Origin: Pseudomonadota bacterium
Lineage (GTDB): Bacteria; Pseudomonadota; Gammaproteobacteria; Steroidobacterales; Woeseiaceae
Direction: 5' to 3'
DNA: 5,556 nt
Assembly: GCA_022567775.1 (NCBI GenBank)
Contig: JADFGH010000175.1
Coordinates: forward strand, 1-5,556
Both the position numbers and the translations under genes were made by a program. Shown one piece after another: positions 1-5,556 of the stretch (position 1 is the first letter of the stretch; each line of letters starts with the position of its first letter). A model generated the notes under the pieces. It searched no databases. It worked only from the letters and a program-made list of their open reading frames with translations, and was not told the origin of the DNA.

Positions 1-1267
1 CGAGATAGCGGTAGAACGTGTCCATCGACTCGAGGTCTTCAGCCGACAGGACCTTGCCTTTATCGGGCTGATAGTTGTCGTCCCACTTCAGATCGGGACA
101 CATCCAGTCGTTCATTCCGATATCGAGATCCGACATCACCATGACTGGCGTCTGCAGCCGGTCTGCGAGATCGAAGGCGGTGATCGACAGGTAAAAACAC
201 TCTTCGGGGTTGGCTGGAAACAGAAGAACGTGTTTTGTATCGCCATGCGACGCATACGCGCAGATCATGAGATCACACTGCTGGGTGCGCGTCGGCATGC
301 CGGTCGATGGACCGGTTCGCTGCACATCAAATATGACGGCAGGCAATTCCGCGTAATAAGCAAAACCGATGAACTCGCTCATCAGCGAAATGCCCGGACC
401 ACTGGTCGGTGTAAAAGCACGCGCACCATTCCACGTTGCACCGAGCACCATACCGATCGCGGCAAGCTCGTCTTCGGCCTGCACAATACAGAATTTTTTC
501 TTGCCGGATTCCTCGTCCATGCGAAACTCTTTGCAAAACGCTTTGTACGCATCCATGAGGGAGGTGGACGGCGTAATTGGATACCACGCACCGACCGTCG
601 CACCGGCGTAAACACAACCAAGTCCTGCAGCCGTATTACCGTCGATCAATATGTGGTTTGCAGTCTTGTCCAGCTTCGCCACTTTGACCGGTAACGGACA
701 CTTGAAGTGTTCATTCGCGTAGTCGTATCCAAGACGGATCGCCTCGAGGTTCGACTCGACCATGTGTTTTTTGGTTGCAAATGTTTGCTCCAGCAATGCC
801 GTGATGATGTCGAGATCGATTTCCAGCAGGGCAGCCAATGCACCAACGTAGGCAATATTCTTCATCAGGATGCGCGCACGCACGCCATCGAAGCGCTCAT
901 TGCACATCTTTGAAAGTGGAATACCGAAAATATTGATGTCGTCGCGATCAAGCAGCCTGCTACGCGGCCAGGTCGAGTCGTAGATCATCCAGCCCCCGGA
1001 TGCAACGTCGGCCATGTCCTGTCTATAAGTCTGCGCGTTCATCGCGACCATGATATCGACCCGGTTAGCACGCGACTGATAGCCGTCGCCGCTAACGCGA
1101 ACCTCATACCAGGTCGGCAATCCCTGGATATTCGAGGGGAAGTAGTTCTTGCCGACAACCGGAATACCCATCCTGAAGATAGCTTTCATCAGGAGACCGT
1201 TCGCACTCGCCGAACCGGTGCCATTGACCGTAGCAATCTTGATGACGACGTCGTTGATTCCGGACAC
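1..1267 (-). CDS. korA: 2-oxoacid:acceptor (ferredoxin-type) oxidoreductase, alpha subunit with fused gamma domain (KorA type), C-terminus beyond window
   Basis: This subunit belongs to the TPP-dependent enzymes that oxidatively decarboxylate a 2-oxoacid with CoA to acyl-CoA, CO2 and low-potential electrons in the cytoplasm. Its partner is a beta subunit (KorB), expected just past the left edge. The reading frame is open for 422 codons without a stop. Residues about 8-190 form the gamma-type domain, with NGTGSASAN at 15-23 and SNIQGLPTWYEVRVS at 45-59. From about 208 the alpha/pyrimidine-binding domain begins, with the family motif YPITPST at 229-235, QAEDE at 263-267, TSGPG at 288-292 and GPSTGMPTRTQQ at 319-330. 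GTG at 1267-1265 is chosen because an in-frame TAA lies ten codons upstream, there is no ATG between, and VSGIND followed by the conserved strand fits the family N-terminus. Only a weak GAG precedes it. It follows the GltD-like gene after 76 bp, in which I see only a 5-bp hairpin. About 150-200 residues are missing at the C-terminus. Substrate (2-oxoglutarate, pyruvate or branched-chain oxoacid) cannot be fixed from sequence alone. Confidence 0.93.
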   Translation of the reverse strand, partial: MSGINDVVIKIATVNGTGSASANGLLMKAIFRMGIPVVGKNYFPSNIQGLPTWYEVRVSGDGYQSRANRVDIMVAMNAQTYRQDMADVASGGWMIYDSTWPRSRLLDRDDINIFGIPLSKMCNERFDGVRARILMKNIAYVGALAALLEIDLDIITALLEQTFATKKHMVESNLEAIRLGYDYANEHFKCPLPVKVAKLDKTANHILIDGNTAAGLGCVYAGATVGAWYPITPSTSLMDAYKAFCKEFRMDEESGKKKFCIVQAEDELAAIGMVLGATWNGARAFTPTSGPGISLMSEFIGFAYYAELPAVIFDVQRTGPSTGMPTRTQQCDLMICAYASHGDTKHVLLFPANPEECFYLSITAFDLADRLQTPVMVMSDLDIGMNDWMCPDLKWDDNYQPDKGKVLSAEDLESMDTFYRYL

Positions 1268-1343
1268 GGCTAGCTCGGTTGTGTTCTCTTGAGTTTAGAC
1301 AGAGTAAGGCTGCAAATTCTCATTTACTGAGACGATAATACGC

Positions 1344-3158
1344 TTAACTTGCGGCCTTGGCCGTTCGTGGCCGCCCGGGTTTCGCCTCGTCAAGGGCGTA
1401 GGGAATCAGGATTTCTGATTTCTGCATGTCCCAGGCGCCGGTGGGGCAGCGCTCGGCACAAAGACTGCAATGCACGCAGAGGTCTTCATCCTTGACCATC
1501 ACGCGGCCCGTCTGCGGCAGGTCTGCCGATACATACAGTAGTTGTTCCCGGTTCTCGGCCGGCGCAGACAGCCGTGTGCGCAACTCATCTTCCTCGCCAT
1601 TAGCGGTCATCGTCAGGCAGTTGACCGGGCAGATATCAATGCACGCATCGCATTCAATGCACAGGCTTGCCGTAAACACCGTCTGGATGTCGCAATTGAG
1701 GCAACGCTCTACTTCCTGGATCGTTTGTTCGACGGTAAACCCAAGCTCGACCTCGATATCGAGTTTTTTGAATCTGTCCTTGAGATCGACATGCGGCATG
1801 AGCCTGCGCTCTACGGGATCGTAGTCGTTGGAGAAACTCCATTCGTGCATGCCCATTTTCTGACTTTGCAGGTTCATGCCGGCCGGCAGGCGATCGTTGA
1901 GATCTTCCTGCTGACAATACTTGTGAATCGAGATCGCTGCTTCGTGACCGTGGGCCACTGCCCAGATGATGTTCTTCGGCCCGAAAGCGGAATCTCCCCC
2001 GAAGAAAACGCCGTCGCGCGAGCACATCATCGTTGTCTCATCGACAACCGGACAATCCCATTCGTCGAATTCAATACCGATGTCGCGCTCAATCCAGGGA
2101 AATGCATTTTCCTGGCCGATCGCGAGAATAACATCGTCGCATGGCAGCGTAACCTCGCCAACCACGGTACCGCGATCGATGCGTCCATTGTCGTCGATGT
2201 TGTATTTCATCTGGTCGAACTTCATACCGACGAGTTTGCCGTTCTTTATGACGAACTCCGTCGGCGAGTGATTGACAATGATCTCTATATTTTCTTCTTC
2301 GGCATCGTCCAGTTCCCAGTCCGACGCCTTGAAGAATCCGCGCGGCTTGCGCGCCATCACCTTGACATCGTTTGCACCGAGCCGAAGTGAAGTACGGCAA
2401 CAGTCCATCGCCGTGTTGCCTACGCCGATGATCAATACCTTCTCACCCACTTCCTCAATGTGCTTGAATGCGACGGACTCGAGCCAGTCGATACCGATAT
2501 GGATGTTCTCAGTGTCATGACGGCCCGGCAGCTCCAGCTCCTTGCCGCGTGGCGCGCCGCTGCCGACGAATATCGCGTCAAAACCACCGTTGTCCAGCAA
2601 GTCCTTCATGCTCTCGATGCGGTGATTCAGCTTCAACTCTGCGCCCATATCGAGGATGTAGCCGATCTCTTCATCCAGCACTGCGGGTGGCAGACGGAAT
2701 TGTGGAATATTGGTGCGCATGAGGCCGCCGGTCGCAGCAAGACCTTCAAATATCGTGACCTCGTAACCGATCGGCAACAAATCATTGGCAACAGACAAAG
2801 ATGCGCAGCCGGCGCCAATCAGTGCAACTTTTTTGCCATTACTTCTGGCGGGCGCCTTCGGCAGCCGGTCCCGGATATCATCATGGTGATCGGCAGCGAC
2901 CCGTTTCAGGCGGCAAATCGCAACGGGTTTGTCTTCGACGCGCCCGCGCCGGCAAGCGGGCTCGCAGGGACGATCGCAGACACGCCCCAGTATCGCGGGA
3001 AAAATATTGGATTCCCGGTTGAGCATGTAGGCGTCAGAAAACTCGCCCTGTGCGATCAGTCGAATATAGTTCGGAATGTCGGTGTGTGCCGGGCAGGCCC
3101 ACTGACAGTCGACAACTCTGTGAAAATAATCAGGATTGGAGGTATCGGTTGGCTTCAT
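1344..3158 (-). CDS. GltD-like FAD/NAD(P) oxidoreductase with C-terminal 2x[4Fe-4S] ferredoxin domain; probable electron-transfer subunit (KorC-like) of the 2-oxoacid oxidoreductase
   Basis: This 604-residue protein is related to the small subunit of glutamate synthase and to NfnB. It probably moves electrons between NAD(P)(H) and Fe-S clusters in the cytoplasm. N-terminal cysteines lie at C18-x3-C22-P with IPNYI at 28-32, and at C61, C65 and C69 (CDRPCEPACRRG). The FAD nucleotide fold is at 111-138 (VALIGAGCAS, acidic E138). The NAD(P) fold is at 241-262 (GVGNTAMD). The second FAD signature, GVFFGGDSAFGPKN, is at 383-396. RCLNC at 486-490 leads into two ferredoxin motifs, C500-xx-C503-xx-C506-xxx-C510-P and C561-xx-C564-xx-C567-xxx-C571-P. 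The ATG is preceded directly by an in-frame TGA, which rules out a longer start, and I see no good Shine-Dalgarno. No large glutamate synthase subunit is present, and korA lies 76 bp downstream. That favours service to a 2-oxoacid oxidoreductase over glutamate synthesis. The FAD loop reads GAGCAS where GltD usually has GAGPAG. Family call is firm; the partner is inferred from context. Confidence 0.93.
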   Translation of the reverse strand: MKPTDTSNPDYFHRVVDCQWACPAHTDIPNYIRLIAQGEFSDAYMLNRESNIFPAILGRVCDRPCEPACRRGRVEDKPVAICRLKRVAADHHDDIRDRLPKAPARSNGKKVALIGAGCASLSVANDLLPIGYEVTIFEGLAATGGLMRTNIPQFRLPPAVLDEEIGYILDMGAELKLNHRIESMKDLLDNGGFDAIFVGSGAPRGKELELPGRHDTENIHIGIDWLESVAFKHIEEVGEKVLIIGVGNTAMDCCRTSLRLGANDVKVMARKPRGFFKASDWELDDAEEENIEIIVNHSPTEFVIKNGKLVGMKFDQMKYNIDDNGRIDRGTVVGEVTLPCDDVILAIGQENAFPWIERDIGIEFDEWDCPVVDETTMMCSRDGVFFGGDSAFGPKNIIWAVAHGHEAAISIHKYCQQEDLNDRLPAGMNLQSQKMGMHEWSFSNDYDPVERRLMPHVDLKDRFKKLDIEVELGFTVEQTIQEVERCLNCDIQTVFTASLCIECDACIDICPVNCLTMTANGEEDELRTRLSAPAENREQLLYVSADLPQTGRVMVKDEDLCVHCSLCAERCPTGAWDMQKSEILIPYALDEAKPGRPRTAKAAS

Positions 3159-3232
3159 TCAAGTGACGACCAGACAGGTTTTGATCTGCGCTATCTGGAA
3201 ATCTCCGCCATTCAGAGTCCAATATTTCACGT

Positions 3233-3260
3233 AGGATAACGGGATCGCCCGGAAAGTAAA
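3233..3260 (-). promoter_or_regulatory. weak sigma70-like promoter candidate for the GltD-like/korA unit
   Basis: On the minus strand, TTTACT (3260-3255, 4 of 6 to TTGACA) stands 16 bp before TATCCT (3238-3233, 4 of 6 to TATAAT). This would start transcription near 3226 and give a leader of roughly 70 nt before the ATG at 3158. The gap after the dihydroorotase gene is large enough for an independent promoter, but the boxes are poor matches and other sites in the AT-rich part are possible. Confidence 0.22.
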
Positions 3261-3280
3261 CTGTTTTCACGCCGAGCCGC

Positions 3281-3330
3281 TTATCCGCCTGACGACCGTG
3301 ACACTTAATTAAATTAAGGGTTGCGGATAA
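3281..3330. repeat. 8-bp inverted repeat TTATCCGC ... GCGGATAA in the intergenic region
   Basis: The arms at 3281-3288 and 3323-3330 are perfect reverse complements separated by 34 bp. The 15-bp AT-rich palindrome sits inside but is off-centre. The wide spacing and lack of a T-run make a simple terminator unlikely. A two-site operator is possible, and chance is also possible in a 200-bp region. It lies upstream of the candidate promoter for the GltD-like gene. Confidence 0.4.
3304..3318. repeat. perfect 15-bp AT-rich palindrome, operator-like
   Basis: CTTAATT-A-AATTAAG has two 7-bp arms around a single central base at 3311. It lies in the only sizeable non-coding gap, about 43 bp past the dihydroorotase stop and about 146 bp before the GltD-like start. 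It is clearly richer in A and T than its surroundings. The symmetry suits a dimeric regulator site, but I recognise no specific regulator, and the GC-free core would make a poor terminator. Confidence 0.5.
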
Positions 3331-3360
3331 ATTTACTGGACGCCCGCAGGCCTTGTAGCC

Positions 3361-4701
3361 TCAGCGGCTGCGATTGCAATCGAGTCGCTGGCCGGCAATT
3401 TCATCGCTTACCACTCCATCCCGGTACGCGATAGTCCCGTTGACGATGGTGGTGTCTATGGTTGAGCTGAAGGTGTGGCCCTCGAACGGCGACCAGTGAC
3501 ATTTCGCGAGCAGATTGCGGGAACTGACAACATACTGCTTGTACGGGTCCACTAAAACCAGGTCGGCGAAGTAGCCCTCGCGCACATAGCCGCGATCCAC
3601 AACGCCGAAAATATCGGCGACCGCATGACTGGTCTTGTCGACGATTTTCTCGTAGGTCAGTTTCCGGTTCTTCGCGAGATCAAACAAGCAGAGCAAGGCA
3701 TGCTGCACCAGCGGCAATCCCGCCGGTACCTTGAAATAGCTCTTACCTTTCTCGCTTATCGTATGCGGCGCATGATCCGTCGCGATTATGTCAATACGAT
3801 CTTCATTGACGGCCTTCAGCAGGGCTGCACGATCCTCGGTGGTCTTGATCGCGGGATTGCACTTGATCCTGGCTCCCAGGTCCCTGTAGCGGGATTCGTC
3901 GAACCACAGGTGATGAACGCATACTTCAGCCGTAATGCGCTTGTCATTGCGATGAACTTTGGAGAAAAGACCCATCTCGATTGCTGTCGTCAGGTGCAGT
4001 ACGTGCAGCAGTGCATCGTGTCGACGGGCGAGGTTCACTGCCTGACTGGAGGACAGCAGGCATGCAGTCGCGGAACGAATTGTGGGGTGTTCCGACATTG
4101 GCACCGCAGCGCCAAATTCAGCCTTGGCTCGCGCTTCGTTGTCGCGGATCGTCGGGGTGTGTTCGCAATGCGTGAGCACGATGACCGGCGCATGCTCGAA
4201 CAACAGTTCGAGCGCTTGCGGGTCGTCCACCAGCATGTCGCCGGTTGAGGCCCCCATGAACGCCTTGATGCCGCATGACTCACCAACCTGCAGCGCCTTT
4301 ATTTCTTCAATATTGCGGTTCGTGGCGCCGAGATAGAATGCGTAGTTCGCGCGGCAGCGCCCGCTGGCGATTTCGTACTTGTCCGCCAGCGCATCCCGTG
4401 TCGTCGTCTGCGGGTTGACGTTTGGCATGTCCATGAAACTCGTGACACCACCTGCAACTGCCGCGGTGGATTCAGTCGCCAGGTCGCCCTTGTTCGTGAG
4501 ACCGGGCTCCCGAAAATGGACCTGGTCATCGATCATGCCCGGCAGCAGGAACTTCCCTTTAGCGTCAAGGACCTGGACATTCTTACCTGCCGACAAACCG
4601 GAACCGATTTTCTCGATTCGCTCTCCCTTGATCAGGACGTCAGCATCTTTTGTCTCGCCTTCATTGACGAGACGCGCATTGGCAATCAGCAATTTCTTCA
4701 T
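3361..4701 (-). CDS. pyrC: dihydroorotase (amidohydrolase superfamily), Bacteroidota-like QxH subtype
   Basis: Dihydroorotase reversibly cyclises N-carbamoyl-L-aspartate to L-dihydroorotate in de novo pyrimidine synthesis, in the cytoplasm. At 446 aa it has the full length of the type I-like enzymes. Residues 1-55 and about 375-430 form the small beta domain (GYFADLVLVDP at 371-386 region, NG at 421-422), and the middle is the metal-dependent barrel. Visible landmarks are Q60-V-H62 followed by REPG (64-67), GGVTSFMDMPN at 84-94, K146 in GIKAFMG (candidate carboxylated lysine), H178 in LTHCE, H236 in LHVLHLTT, the CVHHLWF motif at 261-267, NPAIK at 282-286, and D309-H310 in ATDHAPH. The first metal histidine of the usual HxH is glutamine, as I remember for Bacteroidota enzymes such as that of Porphyromonas, so it need not be inactive. 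It starts 15 bp after the pip stop with no clear Shine-Dalgarno, suggesting co-transcription. No other pyr gene is visible. A hydantoinase- or allantoinase-like role is the alternative. Confidence 0.88.
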   Translation of the reverse strand: MKKLLIANARLVNEGETKDADVLIKGERIEKIGSGLSAGKNVQVLDAKGKFLLPGMIDDQVHFREPGLTNKGDLATESTAAVAGGVTSFMDMPNVNPQTTTRDALADKYEIASGRCRANYAFYLGATNRNIEEIKALQVGESCGIKAFMGASTGDMLVDDPQALELLFEHAPVIVLTHCEHTPTIRDNEARAKAEFGAAVPMSEHPTIRSATACLLSSSQAVNLARRHDALLHVLHLTTAIEMGLFSKVHRNDKRITAEVCVHHLWFDESRYRDLGARIKCNPAIKTTEDRAALLKAVNEDRIDIIATDHAPHTISEKGKSYFKVPAGLPLVQHALLCLFDLAKNRKLTYEKIVDKTSHAVADIFGVVDRGYVREGYFADLVLVDPYKQYVVSSRNLLAKCHWSPFEGHTFSSTIDTTIVNGTIAYRDGVVSDEIAGQRLDCNRSR

Positions 4702-4716
4702 GATCGCAGGCGAAAA

Positions 4717-5556
4717 TCAGGCGAAGGCATCGCTTGCCGTGACCAGTTCGTGCACATTGCCCGGCTCAAAAGCTGCGTGACCGGCGCCAGGCACAATGCG
4801 GAGATCGGCCTCGGGCCAGGCTTCTGCCAGTTCCCAGGCTGAGATGACCGGGCAAACTACGTCGAAGCGGCCCTGAACAATGACAGCGGGAATATTCCGT
4901 ATCCGATCCACGTTTTTGATGAGTTGATCTTCTTCCATGAATCCACCGTTCACAAAGTAATGACATTCAATACGCGCCAACGCCAGTGCCATATCGTCGG
5001 CGGCAAAATCGGCGGCAATTTCTGTATTTGGCAACAGGGTACTGGTTGTACCTTCCCAGATCGACCAGGCCTTGGCCACCTCTACCCTGACTTTTAAGTC
5101 TTTGCCCGTCAGGCGCTGGTGATAGGCGGCCAGTAAATCGCCCCTTTCGCCCCTTGGTATTGGCTTAAGGAACGCCTTCCAGCGATCCGGAAAGATCTCG
5201 CTTGCGCCGTGCTGATAGAACCAGTCGATCTCCTTTTTACGCAGCATGAATATGCCACGGAGGATAATCTCCGTAACGCGCTCAGGATGCGCCTGCGAAT
5301 AAGCCAGCGCCAGTGTACTGCCCCACGAGCCTCCAAAAACCTGCCACTTTTCGATCTGGAGTGCCGCCCGCAAAATCTCGATGTCGTTGACGAGATCCCA
5401 GATCGTGTTGTCCTTGAGGCTGGCATGAGGGGTGCTCTTGCCGCTTCCCCGCTGGTCAAAAAGGACGATTCGGTAAACATCGGGATTCCAGAAACGACGC
5501 ATGTTGGCGGTGCACCCGCCACCGGGCCCGCCATGCAGAAAAACCACCGGCTTGCC
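4717..5556 (-). CDS. pip: proline iminopeptidase (S33 alpha/beta hydrolase), N-terminus beyond window
   Basis: Pip removes N-terminal proline from peptides in the cytoplasm. The window holds the last 279 residues plus the stop. The frame stays open to the right edge, beginning GKPVVFLHGGPGGG, so the GTG near 5547 is an internal valine codon and not the start. Counting from the edge, the oxyanion-region HGGP is at 8-11, FDQRGSGKSTPH at 33-44, the nucleophile elbow GGSWGS at 75-80 with Ser77 as nucleophile, the lid or cap at about 105-205 (FYQHGAS, AKAWSIWEG, ECHYFVNGGF), the catalytic Asp232 in GRFDVVCP, and His260 in GAGHAAFEP. All three triad residues are present. Family members are about 310-320 aa, so roughly 35 N-terminal residues are missing. 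The closest remembered relative is the Xanthomonas enzyme. The stop is 15 bp before the dihydroorotase start. A general S33 aminopeptidase is the only serious alternative. Confidence 0.95.
   Translation of the reverse strand, partial: GKPVVFLHGGPGGGCTANMRRFWNPDVYRIVLFDQRGSGKSTPHASLKDNTIWDLVNDIEILRAALQIEKWQVFGGSWGSTLALAYSQAHPERVTEIILRGIFMLRKKEIDWFYQHGASEIFPDRWKAFLKPIPRGERGDLLAAYHQRLTGKDLKVRVEVAKAWSIWEGTTSTLLPNTEIAADFAADDMALALARIECHYFVNGGFMEEDQLIKNVDRIRNIPAVIVQGRFDVVCPVISAWELAEAWPEADLRIVPGAGHAAFEPGNVHELVTASDAFA

Noticed and set aside
230..694. Plus-strand open frame of 154 codons at the left side
   Set aside because: It is antisense to the continuous korA frame, whose conserved motifs (YPITPST, TSGPG, GPSTGMPTRTQQ) lie in this interval.
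1318..1332. 5-bp inverted repeat TCTCA-N5-TGAGA between the GltD-like gene and korA, considered as a terminator or processing hairpin
   Set aside because: The stem is short and AT-containing with no T-run after it. It does not support termination between two genes likely to work together.
1542..2390. Long plus-strand open frame of 282 codons opposite the GltD-like gene
   Set aside because: It is antisense to a gene with unmistakable FAD, NAD(P) and Fe-S motifs, has no recognisable domain, and looks like a mirror frame of GC-rich codons.
3181..3194. FNR/CRP-like half-site TTGAT upstream of the GltD-like gene
   Set aside because: The matching right half (ATCAA at the proper spacing) is absent, so there is no symmetric site.
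2460..3239. Plus-strand open frame of 259 codons running past the start of the GltD-like gene
   Set aside because: Most of it is antisense to the conserved N-terminal half of the GltD-like protein. No family resemblance or ribosome binding site supports it.
3331..3360. Possible terminator just after the dihydroorotase stop (GC-rich stretch followed by an AT-rich one)
   Set aside because: Only about 3-bp stems can be drawn in the GC-rich part, and there is no run of T on the minus strand.
3625..4248. Plus-strand open frame of 207 codons opposite the dihydroorotase
   Set aside because: Mirror frame of a clearly conserved amidohydrolase; no domain recognised.
5545..5547. GTG as the start of the right-hand hydrolase
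   Set aside because: The frame continues upstream to the window edge with GKP, and this valine sits inside the conserved strand before HGGPGGG, so the true start lies outside the window.

Overview
The window is a compact stretch of bacterial chromosome. Every supported gene lies on the minus strand, so transcription runs from right to left. The sequence is moderately GC-rich. The right-hand protein closely follows the xanthomonad-type proline iminopeptidase, and the left-hand proteins match 2-oxoacid oxidoreductase components known from Proteobacteria. I therefore infer a proteobacterium, most likely gammaproteobacterial and possibly environmental or marine. This rests on remembered family resemblance, not on a search. 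I see no tRNA, rRNA, CRISPR array, insertion sequence or phage gene.

Layout in transcription order. (1) 5556-4717: proline iminopeptidase (Pip, family S33), whose N-terminus is cut off by the window edge. (2) 4701-3361: a complete dihydroorotase-type amidohydrolase starting only 15 bp after the pip stop, so the two probably share a transcript. (3) 3360-3159: a 202-bp gap with an AT-rich perfect 15-bp palindrome, an 8-bp inverted repeat and a weak sigma70-like promoter candidate. (4) 3158-1344: a 604-aa GltD-like flavoprotein with N-terminal cysteine motifs, FAD and NAD(P) sites, and a C-terminal two-cluster ferredoxin domain. (5) 1267-1: the first 422 codons of a 2-oxoacid:acceptor oxidoreductase alpha subunit with a fused gamma domain (KorA type), starting at GTG and running off the left edge. 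No single ATG-to-stop frame marks this gene, because it starts with GTG and its stop lies outside the window. It reads open without interruption from 1267 to the edge.

Genes 4 and 5 look like one functional unit. KorA, with a KorB expected just beyond the left edge, would decarboxylate a 2-oxoacid (2-oxoglutarate is the best guess) to the acyl-CoA. The GltD-like protein would pass the electrons through Fe-S clusters and FAD to NAD(P)+, or run in reverse. This matches the three-subunit 2-oxoglutarate:NADP+ oxidoreductase (KorABC) described from Azoarcus/Thauera-type bacteria. Genes 1 and 2 are housekeeping-like peptide and pyrimidine (or cyclic-amide) enzymes. No obvious pathway links them to the kor genes.

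Overall the region is mostly ordinary metabolism. The points worth a second look are the redox module, the glutamine in place of the first HxH histidine in the dihydroorotase, the altered glycine motifs in the GltD-like and KorA proteins, and the symmetric AT-rich element upstream of the kor module.
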